Assembly (NCBI GenBank): GCA_003247185.1
Contig: QKAV01000214.1
Coordinates: 1 to 32,857, forward strand
Reading direction: 5' to 3'
DNA: 32,857 nt
Source of the DNA: Crocinitomicaceae bacterium
GTDB lineage: Bacteria; Bacteroidota; Bacteroidia; Flavobacteriales_D; Crocinitomicaceae
The translations under genes and the position numbers were made by a program. Below are positions 8,795 through 18,071 of the stretch, in pieces (the stretch's first letter is position 1; each line of letters starts with the position of its first letter). The notes beneath the pieces are model-generated. The model saw only the letters and a program-made list of their open reading frames with translations, searched no databases and had not been told where the DNA came from.

Positions 8795-9891
8795 TAAGCG
8801 ATAATCGATTCAATTGTTTTTACAATATCCGCTGTTGCGTTTGGCTTTGCCAGTTTTTTGATGTTGTTTGCCAATTGAGAAGAGGCTGCATTATCATTCA
8901 GTAATTCCAGGCTCCGTGTGATTAAGTTTTTTTCTGCATCCACATCTTTCACAAGTTCTGCAGCTCCTTCGTTCACAAGGGCCATGGCATTCTTAGTCTG
9001 ATGATCTTCTGCCACATTCGGTGACGGCACAAGAATTACGGGTTTACCGATGATGCAAAGTTCAGAGACCGAAATGGCTCCCGCACGTGAGATGACCTGA
9101 TCGGCAACAGCATAGGCCAAATCCATGCGCTGTACAAACTGCATGAGTTTAATGTTTTCGGGTAATTTTTCGCTGATCTCATTTTGGATTTGTTCGAAAT
9201 AGAGTTTTCCGCACTGCCAGATGATCTGTACATCTTGCGGGATTTTCTCCAAATGAGCGATCATACTTCTGTTAAGAGTTCTGGCACCAAGACTTCCACC
9301 AATCACCAGAATTGTTTTTTTATTTGGATCCAGATCGAAATGGGCAAGTGCTTCTTCTCTTTTGCCTTCGATTTCAACCATTTCCTTACGTGTCGGGTTC
9401 CCGGTCATCACGATCTTATCAGCAGGGAAGAAGCGCTCCAAACCTGAATAGGCGACACAAATCTTATTCACTTTAGTTGCAAGTAGTTTATTTGTTTTTC
9501 CGGCAAATGCGTTTTGTTCCTGAATAACACTTGGGATGCGTTGCATGGTAGCTGCCTTCAAGGTGGGTCCGCTCGCATAGCCTCCAACGCCAATAACGAC
9601 CTGAGGTTTGAATTGTTTCAAAACCTTTCGGGCCTTTAGCATACTTTTAATGATCTTGAATGGTAAGGCAAAATTGGAAAGTGTTAGTTTGCGTTGAAGT
9701 CCAACGATAGGAAGACCAATGATCTCGTAACCGGCCTGAGGTACTTTTTCCATTTCCATTTTTCCTTCTGCACCGATAAACAAGATTTTAACTTCCGGAT
9801 TTCTTCGTTTGATCTCATCTGCGATGGCCACGGCCGGAAAGATATGTCCTCCGGTTCCTCCACCTGATAATATGACGCGTTCAATTTTCAT
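8794..9891 (-). CDS. murG: Undecaprenyldiphospho-muramoylpentapeptide beta-N-acetylglucosaminyltransferase
   Basis: MurG transfers GlcNAc from UDP-GlcNAc to lipid I to make lipid II at the inner face of the membrane. The 365-aa GT28 protein begins MKIERVILSGGGTGGHIFPA with the G-loop GGGTGGH (10-16), then GVGGYASGP, IQEQNAFAGKTNK, GGSLGA and the C-terminal donor-site region SRAGAISVSELCIIGKPVILVPSP with EDHQTKNA. All are standard MurG motifs and the length is normal. Its stop shares one base with the murC start (TAATG), and it begins 4 nt after ftsW. Confidence 0.98.
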   Translation of the reverse strand: MKIERVILSGGGTGGHIFPAVAIADEIKRRNPEVKILFIGAEGKMEMEKVPQAGYEIIGLPIVGLQRKLTLSNFALPFKIIKSMLKARKVLKQFKPQVVIGVGGYASGPTLKAATMQRIPSVIQEQNAFAGKTNKLLATKVNKICVAYSGLERFFPADKIVMTGNPTRKEMVEIEGKREEALAHFDLDPNKKTILVIGGSLGARTLNRSMIAHLEKIPQDVQIIWQCGKLYFEQIQNEISEKLPENIKLMQFVQRMDLAYAVADQVISRAGAISVSELCIIGKPVILVPSPNVAEDHQTKNAMALVNEGAAELVKDVDAEKNLITRSLELLNDNAASSQLANNIKKLAKPNATADIVKTIESIIA

Positions 9892-9895
9892 AATT

Positions 9896-11041
9896 CTAAG
9901 CTTCTTCGGTTACTTGTTGCTGTGCAGCGATGGATTGTATAATTCCCAGTGCCACGGCGGTCATGATTAGCGCGGAACCTCCCATGGCTAATAAGGGCAT
10001 ATTTTGACCTGTAACCGGAAAGATTCCGGTGCATACCAGCATGTTTACACTGGCCTGCGTGAGCATCAGAATCCCAATCCCGATACTTACATAGGTTTCA
10101 AAATCGTTTTTGGCATTTAATCCGATTCGGATAATGCGATAGAGCAGGATCAGATAGATCAGGATGAGTATGATGGAGGAGATAAGTCCGAATTCTTCCA
10201 CAAAGCTCGCATAGTAGAAGTCGGCATAGGCCTCCGGTATGTATGATTTCAGTTCTCCGTCGCCGACACCTTTTCCGAAAACAGATCCGGAATAAATGGC
10301 CAGTTCGGCGTTCATGGATTGGGCATTGGCGAGAACGTCCGTTTCGTCATTAATCTTGTTGAAGATCCTGTTTTCCCAGGTTTCATATCGGGGTAACAGG
10401 TTCAGATCCGGTGCGGCTTTGTGAATCAGAACGATGACTGCCAATAATGCAATTCCTCCGCCGATCAGACTGAAGATCTTTGAGAAAGGAACCTGACCAA
10501 TAAACATTAAAGTAAGGCTGATAGCAAACAGTAGTGCTGCTGTTGAAAAGTTATCTTTTACGATCAATCCACAAATAACAATAACAGGGATTACTACTGG
10601 TATAAAGCCTTCTTTCCAATTCGAGAACTGTGCTTTCTTTTTTACAAGCAATCGGGACAGATAGATGATCAGTGCAAGTTTTGCGAAATCGGAAGATTGA
10701 AATGTCAATCCAACAAAAGGTATTTTTACCCATCTTCCGGCATCATTTACTTTCATTCCGAAGAAGAAGGTGAACAACATCAGGCCAATTGCCAAATAGT
10801 AGGCAAATTTGGAAAGCTGTGAAATGTACTTCGGATCTCTGCGATGAATCCAATACATGGCGCCAAGCGAAATGGCAACGTAGATCAGGTGTTTGAACAG
10901 GTATTTAAAAGGAGTTCCTCCTTCAACCTTAACCAGAATCGGTACAAAACTATAAACCGTAACAAGAGAGAATGCCAACATAATTAATGTTAGTATCCAG
11001 ATCACGCGATCGCCCTTGAGATGGTTTAAAAATTGTTGCAT
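9896..11041 (-). CDS. ftsW: SEDS peptidoglycan glycosyltransferase FtsW
   Basis: A 381-aa polytopic membrane protein of the SEDS family that polymerises lipid II at the septum with its partner FtsI. Around ten hydrophobic segments are visible. Family signatures include NDAGRWVKIP (99-108), QSSDFAKL (115-122, with Asp where many members have Glu), the KDNFSTAALL loop and the extracytoplasmic stretch GSVFGKGVGDGELKSYIPEA with YADFYYASFVEEFG. Asp274 in that stretch aligns with the proposed catalytic Asp of FtsW/RodA. FtsW rather than RodA is inferred from the dcw context. Its ATG is 1 nt after the stop of the preceding small gene (TAA-C-ATG). Confidence 0.96.
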   Translation of the reverse strand: MQQFLNHLKGDRVIWILTLIMLAFSLVTVYSFVPILVKVEGGTPFKYLFKHLIYVAISLGAMYWIHRRDPKYISQLSKFAYYLAIGLMLFTFFFGMKVNDAGRWVKIPFVGLTFQSSDFAKLALIIYLSRLLVKKKAQFSNWKEGFIPVVIPVIVICGLIVKDNFSTAALLFAISLTLMFIGQVPFSKIFSLIGGGIALLAVIVLIHKAAPDLNLLPRYETWENRIFNKINDETDVLANAQSMNAELAIYSGSVFGKGVGDGELKSYIPEAYADFYYASFVEEFGLISSIILILIYLILLYRIIRIGLNAKNDFETYVSIGIGILMLTQASVNMLVCTGIFPVTGQNMPLLAMGGSALIMTAVALGIIQSIAAQQQVTEEA

Positions 11042-11042
11042 G

Positions 11043-11504
11043 TTATCCGATCAATCGTTCAAATTCTTCAAGTTCCTTTGCTGAAAATTCACCTTCGGTA
11101 GAAAAGAGTAGAACCATTTTTTGTCCTGCCCAGCTTTCTCTTACTTTCATAGCAGACTCAATGCTTCCGGTAGCAATGACTGTCTTTAACTGATCGATCA
11201 GTTCTACTTTAAAGTTGATCTGTGATCGGTCATAGATCAGGGCAGCCTCGATCTTTCCAATCGTTTCCGGATAGTATGTTGTCGTACAGCGGATCTGTTC
11301 GTGTTTCCCGATCCATATTACGGGAAAGGGGAAGGAACTGATCATAGTCGATAGTTTATCGAAGTGCGGATTGGGCCAGGAAAAAACATCCATGCCTTCT
11401 CTCTTTCCAAGACCTTGAAGGTCATTGTTAACGACAGAACGCAATTGTTCTCTGCGTTGTTCGATAAGACGATCAACTTTTGAAGTTGTGGTGGTCTTTT
11501 TCAT
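11043..11504 (-). CDS. Small unassigned dcw protein resembling a stand-alone MurD C-terminal domain
   Basis: A 153-aa soluble protein without signal peptide or membrane segment. I do not recognise a named family. Residues 1-40 are charged and probably helical (VDRLIEQRREQLR). From residue 61 the sequence parallels the C-terminal domain of MurD encoded just upstream: PVIWI (61-65) matches PTVWI (346-350), KIEAALI matches KVKAIVC, GSIESAM (113-119) matches GSAMEAV, and VLLFS (131-135) matches VLLSP (418-422). Distances between islands agree within one residue (W to GS 49 versus 50; GS to VLL 18 versus 19). The catalytic DKG and SPACASFD motifs of MurD are not preserved, so ligase activity is not expected. 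It starts 2 nt after murD and ends 1 nt before ftsW, so it is expressed with both. Homology is inferred by eye; a role in regulating or scaffolding precursor synthesis is speculation. Confidence 0.8.
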   Translation of the reverse strand: MKKTTTTSKVDRLIEQRREQLRSVVNNDLQGLGKREGMDVFSWPNPHFDKLSTMISSFPFPVIWIGKHEQIRCTTTYYPETIGKIEAALIYDRSQINFKVELIDQLKTVIATGSIESAMKVRESWAGQKMVLLFSTEGEFSAKELEEFERLIG

Positions 11505-11506
11505 GA

Positions 11507-12850
11507 TTAAAGCGCTCGAACTGCTTTTTTGAACTCGTTTCCTCTTTCTTCGTAGTTTTCGAACAGGTCAAAACTTGCACATGCCGGAGAAAGCAATACC
11601 GTCTCATCTTTTTTAGCCAGACGATATCCGTAAGCAACAGCTTCCATTGCTGATCCAGCTTCATAGATTTCAGGAATAACTCCTTTGAAGGCTTCGATGA
11701 TCTTTTTGTTGTCTTTACCCAGACAAACGATCGCTTTTACTTTGGATTGAACCAATTCCATCAGTTCGGAATAGTCGTTTCCTTTGTCAACGCCCCCAAC
11801 GATCCATACGGTTGGTTTTTCCATGCTTTCTAATGCGAACCACGTAGAGTTTACATTGGTAGCTTTGGAGTCGTTGATGAATTCAATACCGTTTACTTTG
11901 GCAACGAATTCGAGGCGGTGTTCAACATTTACGAAGTCACTGAGACTTTCGCGTAATACATCTTTTCTGATCTCAAGAATGCGTGCAGTGATTCCTGACG
12001 CCAATGAGTTGGCAGCGTTATGCTTGCCTTTGAGTGCTAAATCGTGGATTGACATAGTGAATTGATCTTTTATGTTTATTGTTATTTGTTCCTTGTTGAG
12101 GTAACCGCCTACTTCAACTTCTTTGTTGAGTGAAAAGGCAGCTGTTTGTGCGGCTATCCCGATCTGTCCGAGATGTGCCATAATGATTGGATCATCAGCA
12201 TTGTAGATGAACCAGGAGTTGCTGTCCAGATTGTTGGCAATGCGAAACTTGGAGCGGACATAATTCTCCATTTTATAATCGTAGCGATCCAGGTGATCCG
12301 GGGTTATGTTCAGAAGGACAGCGATGTCGGCTTTAAACTCAAACATACCATCCAACTGGAAGGAGCTGAGTTCCAGTACATACCAATCAAAGTTTTCGTT
12401 TGCAACCTGTGCGGCAAATGATTTCCCGACATTTCCTGCCAATCCCACATTAAATCCGGCCTTTTGCAGGATGTGGTAGGTTAGCATAGTTGTCGTCGTT
12501 TTACCGTTACTTCCGGTAATGCAAATGGTTTTCGCTGTGTTGAAATATCCGCCAAATTCGATTTCGGAGATTACAGGAATGCCTTTAGTTCTCGCTTCAA
12601 TGATGAAGGGAACGGTATCAGGTATTCCCGGTGACTTGATGATCAGATCCGAAGACAGAATGCGGTCAATGTCATGGCTACCTTGTTCCCATTCAATATC
12701 CAGATCCCTGATCTTTTCAATTTGCTCAGGAGCGATCGTTCTTTTGTCAGAAAGGAATACGTGCGCACCTTGTTTTTTCGCAAGAATACAGGCTCCAAGT
12801 CCGGACTCGCCGGCTCCTAAAACAACGATATGTTTGCCCCGGATGTTCAA
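11507..12850 (-). CDS. murD: UDP-N-acetylmuramoyl-L-alanine--D-glutamate ligase
   Basis: MurD adds D-Glu to UDP-MurNAc-L-Ala (447 aa). Domain 1 begins with the dinucleotide-fold motif VVLGAGESGLGA (9-20) typical of MurD. Domain 2 carries the P-loop GSNGKTTTTM (113-122), LELSSFQLD and NITPDHLDRY. Domain 3 carries EHRLEFV, NDSKATN, WIVGGVDKGNDY (DKG at 355-357) and LLSPACASFD with the YEERGNEF end, all conserved in MurD. It abuts the mraY stop directly, with its ATG beginning at the next base, and is followed after 2 nt by a small gene whose product echoes its own C-terminal domain. Confidence 0.98.
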   Translation of the reverse strand: MNIRGKHIVVLGAGESGLGACILAKKQGAHVFLSDKRTIAPEQIEKIRDLDIEWEQGSHDIDRILSSDLIIKSPGIPDTVPFIIEARTKGIPVISEIEFGGYFNTAKTICITGSNGKTTTTMLTYHILQKAGFNVGLAGNVGKSFAAQVANENFDWYVLELSSFQLDGMFEFKADIAVLLNITPDHLDRYDYKMENYVRSKFRIANNLDSNSWFIYNADDPIIMAHLGQIGIAAQTAAFSLNKEVEVGGYLNKEQITINIKDQFTMSIHDLALKGKHNAANSLASGITARILEIRKDVLRESLSDFVNVEHRLEFVAKVNGIEFINDSKATNVNSTWFALESMEKPTVWIVGGVDKGNDYSELMELVQSKVKAIVCLGKDNKKIIEAFKGVIPEIYEAGSAMEAVAYGYRLAKKDETVLLSPACASFDLFENYEERGNEFKKAVRAL

Positions 12851-14098
12851 TTATCTCACTTTAAGCGTTACGATCGTTATTACTGCAAGAAGGATGGATA
12901 CGATCCAAAATCGGGCAACGATCTTGGCTTCGTGTAATCCTTTTTTCTGATAATGGTGATGTAATGGTGCCATCAGGAAGATGCGCTTCCCTTCACCGGA
13001 TCTTTTCTTGGTGTATTTGAAGTAGCCAACCTGCAGCATTACACTTAAGTTTTCGATCAGGAAGATTCCGCAAAGAATTGGAATCAAAAGTTCTTTTCTG
13101 ATGGATATGGCGAAAACAGCAATTATCCCTCCGAGCGCCAGACTTCCCGTGTCTCCCATGAACACCTGAGCAGGGAAGGAGTTGTACCACAGGAATCCAA
13201 TGCAGGCACCGACGAATGCAGAGATAAAAATCACCAGCTCTTCAGCATAAGGGATGTACATCACGTCGAGGTAATCCGCAAAGCGAACGTTTGTGGAAAC
13301 GTAGGCAAGTATGGCCAGCGCAATACCAATGATGGCGGAAGTTCCCGTGGCGAGTCCGTCCAGCCCGTCTGTCATATTGGCGCCATTCGACACGGCAATT
13401 ACAATAAAAATGACAACCGGAATAAATAACAACCATCCGTAAGATTTTGCCCAGTCACCGATTAACCAGTTATAATTGAACTCGTTGTTCTTAATGAACG
13501 GGATTGTAGTGGTCATATCCTGCGTTACAATCCACTTTGAGTCCGGTGTTTCGGTATCATCCGTGTGTTGTTTTGTTACAAAGTGCTCACCTGACTGAAG
13601 TTTATAGTCCGCAGGTACGTTTTTATGTACCTGAACATCCGGATGAAAGTAAAGGATGCAGCCGACGATCAAACCAACTCCTACTTGTCCGACAACTTTA
13701 AAGCGACCTGCAAGCCCTTCTTTATTCTTTTTGAAAACTTTGATGTAATCATCAAGGAATCCGATTGCTCCTAACCACACCGTTGCTACCAGCATGGTGA
13801 TCACGTATACGTTGTGAAGTTTTGCGAACAGGAGCGTAGGAATCAGGATTGCACTGAGGATGATAATCCCACCCATTGTAGGTGTTCCTGATTTCTGTAG
13901 CTGGCCTTCCAACCCAAGGTCGCGAACGGTTTCTCCGATCTGTTGTTTTTGCAACAGGCGAATAATCTTTTTCCCAAAAATCATGGAAACGATCAGTGAT
14001 GTGATCAATGCCATTCCCGCACGGAAAGAGATGTAGTGGAACAATCCCGCTCCCGGGAAATTAATCTGGTCTAAGTAATCGAATAAGTAGTACAACAT
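12851..14098 (-). CDS. mraY: Phospho-N-acetylmuramoyl-pentapeptide-transferase
   Basis: MraY transfers phospho-MurNAc-pentapeptide to undecaprenyl phosphate, forming lipid I. The 415-aa polytopic protein has the signatures SGTPTMGG (70-77), FLDDYIK (114-120, the DD pair), [10 protein letters not shown] (241-250) and the C-terminal [12 protein letters not shown]. It exceeds the ~360 residues of E. coli MraY mainly because of a ~60-residue hydrophilic insert at ~153-212, between membrane helices, rich in charged and Thr residues; by topology this loop should be extracytoplasmic. Long MraY with such a loop is, to my knowledge, usual in Bacteroidota. It overlaps the murE stop by 1 nt. Confidence 0.98.
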   Translation of the reverse strand: MLYYLFDYLDQINFPGAGLFHYISFRAGMALITSLIVSMIFGKKIIRLLQKQQIGETVRDLGLEGQLQKSGTPTMGGIIILSAILIPTLLFAKLHNVYVITMLVATVWLGAIGFLDDYIKVFKKNKEGLAGRFKVVGQVGVGLIVGCILYFHPDVQVHKNVPADYKLQSGEHFVTKQHTDDTETPDSKWIVTQDMTTTIPFIKNNEFNYNWLIGDWAKSYGWLLFIPVVIFIVIAVSNGANMTDGLDGLATGTSAIIGIALAILAYVSTNVRFADYLDVMYIPYAEELVIFISAFVGACIGFLWYNSFPAQVFMGDTGSLALGGIIAVFAISIRKELLIPILCGIFLIENLSVMLQVGYFKYTKKRSGEGKRIFLMAPLHHHYQKKGLHEAKIVARFWIVSILLAVITIVTLKVR

Positions 14099-15558
14099 TA
14101 TTTCTCCAATTTTTTAAATAGTTCTTTCACTGTTTTCATATCATCGAAGTCGTGTTTTACGCCTTTGATCTCCTGATAGGTCTCGTGGCCTTTGCCTGCT
14201 ATAAGAATGATATCTCCTGGCTCTGCCATGCTAACTGCGGTCTTAATTGCTGCTGCACGGTCTGTGATGCTCAAAGTCTTTTTGAAATTCGTTCCGTCAA
14301 CACCTTTCATCATTTCTTCAATGATAGCTTCCGGATCTTCTGATCTTGGATTGTCTGATGTAAGGATCACCTTATCTCCCATATTGCAGGAGATTTCAGC
14401 CATTAATGGTCTTTTAGCCTTATCGCGATCTCCTCCGCATCCGACAACTACAAAAACAGTTTCGTTTTTTGTGCGGATGTCTCCGATGGTCTTCAGTACA
14501 TTTTCCAATGCATCGGGCGTATGGGCATAATCAACGATCGCAGTTATTCCGCTGTCGCTTCTGAAGTACTGAAAACGACCTGCAACTGATTCGAGTTCGC
14601 TGATTGCAGTCAAAATCTCTTCCTGCTCTTCACCGATCTCACGGGCAGTAGCATAAACTGCCAGTAGGTTAGAGGCGTTGAAGTTTCCGATGAGTTTGGT
14701 CCATACTTCTACACCATCAATATTGAGCAACATTCCTGAGAATTGATTTTCCAGGATCTTTACCTTGTAATCCGCTACATTTTTCACGGCATACGTTCTG
14801 ATCTTTGCTTTGGTGTTCTGAACCATTACCATTCCATTCTTGTCATCAGCATTTGTAAGGGCAAATGCCGTAGAAGGCAGTCCATCGAAGAATGATTTTT
14901 TGACGTTCAGATATTCTTTGAACGTTTTGTGGTAATCAAGATGGTCATGTGTAATATTGGAGAAGATTCCGCCACCGAATTTCAGACCTGCAATGCGTTT
15001 TTGGTGGATGGCGTGTGAGCTGACCTCCATAAAGCAATGAGAAACTCCTTCCTCAACCATTTCTGCAAGTAAAGCATTGAGTTGGATTGGGTCAGGAGTA
15101 GTATGTGTAGATGGGATGTCGCGATCATTAATCTTATTGACAACGGTAGACAGTAGTCCGCATTGATATCCAAGTTTTGAAAACAGGTTGAACAGCATTG
15201 TACTGATCGTTGTCTTTCCGTTTGTACCGGTAACTCCTATCAGTTTTAGTTTGGAAGAAGGCTCATCGTAAAAATTATGAGCAACAAAGGCAAGTGCTTC
15301 ATGTGAGTCACTTACTACAATCAGACTCACGTTTTCAGGCGTTTCTACCTCGTGCTCAGCTACAATCACTTCACACCCCTGTTCAATGACCTGTGGAATA
15401 AAATCGTGTCCGTCTACCCGGGTACCCTTGATGGCGAAGAACATATCGTTCTTACCGCAAACGCGCGAATCAAAGGATAGCGATTTTACTTCCTTGGTTG
15501 TTCCGCCTTTCACGGATGTGAGGTGAACACCATATAATATGTCTTTCAGTTGCTTCAT
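14098..15558 (-). CDS. murE: UDP-N-acetylmuramoyl-tripeptide synthetase, probably meso-diaminopimelate-adding
   Basis: MurE adds the third stem residue to UDP-MurNAc-L-Ala-D-Glu (486 aa). Motifs: [18 protein letters not shown] at the N-terminal UDP site, P-loop GTNGKTT (111-117), [23 protein letters not shown] and, in domain 3, [23 protein letters not shown] and DNPR (402-405), then [12 protein letters not shown] is the motif associated with meso-diaminopimelate as substrate rather than L-lysine, so the cell wall is probably of the diaminopimelate type. No murF or ddl follows in this cluster; those are expected elsewhere in the genome. The gene begins 1 nt after ftsI. Confidence 0.98.
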   Translation of the reverse strand: MKQLKDILYGVHLTSVKGGTTKEVKSLSFDSRVCGKNDMFFAIKGTRVDGHDFIPQVIEQGCEVIVAEHEVETPENVSLIVVSDSHEALAFVAHNFYDEPSSKLKLIGVTGTNGKTTISTMLFNLFSKLGYQCGLLSTVVNKINDRDIPSTHTTPDPIQLNALLAEMVEEGVSHCFMEVSSHAIHQKRIAGLKFGGGIFSNITHDHLDYHKTFKEYLNVKKSFFDGLPSTAFALTNADDKNGMVMVQNTKAKIRTYAVKNVADYKVKILENQFSGMLLNIDGVEVWTKLIGNFNASNLLAVYATAREIGEEQEEILTAISELESVAGRFQYFRSDSGITAIVDYAHTPDALENVLKTIGDIRTKNETVFVVVGCGGDRDKAKRPLMAEISCNMGDKVILTSDNPRSEDPEAIIEEMMKGVDGTNFKKTLSITDRAAAIKTAVSMAEPGDIILIAGKGHETYQEIKGVKHDFDDMKTVKELFKKLEK

Positions 15559-15559
15559 G

Positions 15560-17665
15560 TTATTGTAGCAGCAATTTGATTGTACTTCCCATAATTATTT
15601 CACTTCCTGCAGGAACTGATTGGCTCTTGACTTTTCCAACACCGGAGATCTCCGCATGCATCCCCGTTCTCTCAATGAGGTAAACAGCATCTCTGGCGGT
15701 CATACCTGTAACATTCGGAACCGTTTTACCGCTCACGTTGCCTGTTTGCAGTTCCACCTTTTTATCTCCGGTGATCGTTCTGATCCATTCCTGATCGGTT
15801 GTTGAGACGTACGGAATATCAAAGGCAGTGTAAAGTGTCATTAAATCGGAGCGGTTTCCGTTTGCACTTACGGGCAACTCTTCTCTTCTTGCCTGCGCTT
15901 CATTGATTGCCTGGTGGTATTTAAGGCTGGAGGCATATACTTTGTTTGCGATGGCATTAAATACGGTTCCGGAAACAACAGCCCCATAAATGTTCTGAGT
16001 TGGTGCGGAAACAACAACGATGCAAGAGTATATCGGATCATTTGCAGGGAAATATCCTACAAACGAAGCCTGGTATTTCTTTTCTGTTTTGGAAGTGTTT
16101 TTGTCATCCAGAATTACGGCGGTTCCTGTTTTTCCTGCGATATCGAAGTAAGCAGATTGCAGAGCTGTTCCTGTTCCTCTTTTAACAACTCCTTCAAGGC
16201 AGGTCTGAACATCTTTAAGTGTGCTTTCCGAGCAGATTTTTTCTTTTACGATGACCGGAGGAAAAGATTTGATCAGGTTATTCCCACGTCTGATCTCTCT
16301 TACAAATTGAGGTTTTACGTACGTGCCATTGTTTGCAACAGAATTGTAAAATGCGAGTACCTGCAACGGAGTTAACTGCACTTCATATCCCACGGCCATC
16401 CATGGAAGGGATAGTCCTGACCATTTTGGTGATCCCGGTTCGTACAGAGTTGGTTTTGGCTCTCCTTTAATGGAGATGCCGATGGAATCTCCGAGACCGA
16501 AACTTTTAATGCGATCTACAAATGCGTTGGGATCATCCTTGTAGTTATCATTGATGATCTTAGAAAATACGTTGGAAGATTTTTCAAAAGCCTGCTGAAT
16601 AGTGATTGTTCCATAGCCACCCTCGTGAGAGTCTTCCATTTTACTGTTGTAGAACCGGTAGGTTCCAAATGCATTGACCTTATCGTGGATGGACACTTTC
16701 CCGTCTTCCAGTGCTGCCATGAGGGAAGCCAATTTGAATGTTGATCCCGGTACTTCCTTCGTTCCGATTGCTTTGTTATAAGACTCGTAGTATTCGCCGC
16801 TTTCGTCCTTGCTCAGATTAACAATAGCTTTTACATATCCCGTATGCACATCCATTACGATAACGCATCCGCTTTCGGCATTTTGTTTTTTAAGCTGGTT
16901 CAGAAGTTCCAGATGAGCAACTTCCTGGATTTCTTTATCAATTGTTGTAACTACGTTAGCTCCTTCAACCGGATCCTTTACAATCGGACCGATTCGTTTC
17001 CATCCTGTAGAGATTTTTTGTTCGACTTCTTCTCCCGGTTCACCGCGCAAGTACTCATCATAGGCTCCTTCAATACCAACAGATAACTTACCGTATTGAT
17101 CTTCGCGGACATACCCCAGAGTTCGCTTCATCAATTCGCCGTGAGGGCGCTTACGAATGATGATTTCGTCATTATCAATCAATCCGCCTTTGAGACGTCC
17201 TAAATTGAAAATGGGCATTTGTTTTACGAGTTTTCGCTCTTCGTTTGTGGCTTTTTTATGAATTGGAACATATCTGGAGCCTCTCCTTTTCCCGTTGCGA
17301 ATGGTTTCTTCATATTCCCGGGCAGATTTTTCCGGCCACAGCTTATTCAACTCTATGCTGAGGTTGCGAACGTCTTTTTCAAAAGTTTTGTCGTCCACCA
17401 CGGTCGGATCCATGTGGATATCAAAGAAGGAAACGGATGTTACAAGTGGAGTGTAGCTGTTGTCCAGAATCTGTCCTCTGCGCGGTTCGCGTTGTACCAC
17501 ACGGGTAGGCATGCGTTCGTTTCCATCAGACGAAGTCATGAAATAGGGCTTGCCTCCTTCAAACTGAATGCTTACCGTTTTAATAATAACGATCAGCATC
17601 ACCACGACAAAGGCGAAGTAAACGAGGTAGGCCCTCCAAACGATATCTTTCTTATCACTTGTCAT
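15560..17665 (-). CDS. ftsI: Septal penicillin-binding protein (FtsI/PBP3) with C-terminal PASTA domain
   Basis: A class B transpeptidase of 701 aa that crosslinks septal peptidoglycan with FtsW. A short cytoplasmic tail and one membrane segment (~10-30) are followed by the pedestal domain with REPRRGQILDNSYTPL (59-74). The transpeptidase domain has the nucleophile motif STFK (Ser308, Lys311), SSN (363-365) and KTG (512-514). Residues ~647-701 (TVPNVTGMTARDAVYLIERTG) form one PASTA module, a feature of FtsI in Bacteroidota and Gram-positives but absent from the proteobacterial enzyme. It overlaps the end of the FtsL-like gene by 11 nt. Confidence 0.97.
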   Translation of the reverse strand: MTSDKKDIVWRAYLVYFAFVVVMLIVIIKTVSIQFEGGKPYFMTSSDGNERMPTRVVQREPRRGQILDNSYTPLVTSVSFFDIHMDPTVVDDKTFEKDVRNLSIELNKLWPEKSAREYEETIRNGKRRGSRYVPIHKKATNEERKLVKQMPIFNLGRLKGGLIDNDEIIIRKRPHGELMKRTLGYVREDQYGKLSVGIEGAYDEYLRGEPGEEVEQKISTGWKRIGPIVKDPVEGANVVTTIDKEIQEVAHLELLNQLKKQNAESGCVIVMDVHTGYVKAIVNLSKDESGEYYESYNKAIGTKEVPGSTFKLASLMAALEDGKVSIHDKVNAFGTYRFYNSKMEDSHEGGYGTITIQQAFEKSSNVFSKIINDNYKDDPNAFVDRIKSFGLGDSIGISIKGEPKPTLYEPGSPKWSGLSLPWMAVGYEVQLTPLQVLAFYNSVANNGTYVKPQFVREIRRGNNLIKSFPPVIVKEKICSESTLKDVQTCLEGVVKRGTGTALQSAYFDIAGKTGTAVILDDKNTSKTEKKYQASFVGYFPANDPIYSCIVVVSAPTQNIYGAVVSGTVFNAIANKVYASSLKYHQAINEAQARREELPVSANGNRSDLMTLYTAFDIPYVSTTDQEWIRTITGDKKVELQTGNVSGKTVPNVTGMTARDAVYLIERTGMHAEISGVGKVKSQSVPAGSEIIMGSTIKLLLQ

Positions 17666-18071
17666 CTTTCTTCAGGCGAATCACTTTTGTTGGGTTTGTA
17701 GTTTCTTTGAGTCCGGATTGTTCCAGTCTTTCAATAAGTTTTGATCGTTGTGTGTTTTCCTCCAGTCTTGCTTTTGCGTCGAAGTAATCTCCTGTGATTT
17801 CGTCGAGTTCCGCCTGGGTGTCGTTCACATTTTTTGTAAGTTGTTTACCATAATATCCTTTTCCGATACTGAGGAGCAGGAGTAACATCAGAAAGAAGAT
17901 GAACGGAAGATTGTTTACGAAAAACTCCTTCGTTAAAAAGTCACCATTGAGAATTTGCACGAATGCGTTAGGGCGCTTACGTGCAGTTTTTTTTGGTTTT
18001 TTAGTTTCCTTTTTCTCAGCCTTTGGCTCCTCTGGAGATTGCTGAGCTCTCTCTACAAATTCATTCTCCAT
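17655..18071 (-). CDS. FtsL-like divisome protein
   Basis: A 138-aa bitopic protein in the position of ftsL, between rsmH and ftsI. A long Lys/Glu/Pro-rich cytoplasmic tail (1-50, with KKPKKTARKRP) precedes one strong membrane segment at ~54-70 (LPFIFFLMLLLLLSIG). The periplasmic part at ~75-120 looks like a coiled coil (TQAELDEITGDYFDAKARLEEN), as in FtsL/DivIC. FtsL sequences diverge too far for certainty, so the call rests on topology and gene order. I chose the ATG at 18071; a TTG four codons upstream is also in frame. With this start it overlaps rsmH by 11 nt and ftsI by 11 nt, showing tight coupling. Confidence 0.85.
   Translation of the reverse strand: MENEFVERAQQSPEEPKAEKKETKKPKKTARKRPNAFVQILNGDFLTKEFFVNNLPFIFFLMLLLLLSIGKGYYGKQLTKNVNDTQAELDEITGDYFDAKARLEENTQRSKLIERLEQSGLKETTNPTKVIRLKKDDK

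Noticed and set aside
13242-13436. Short minus-strand frames inside mraY and neighbouring genes
   Set aside because: They are overlapping alternative frames of a conserved gene, without start signals or domain content.
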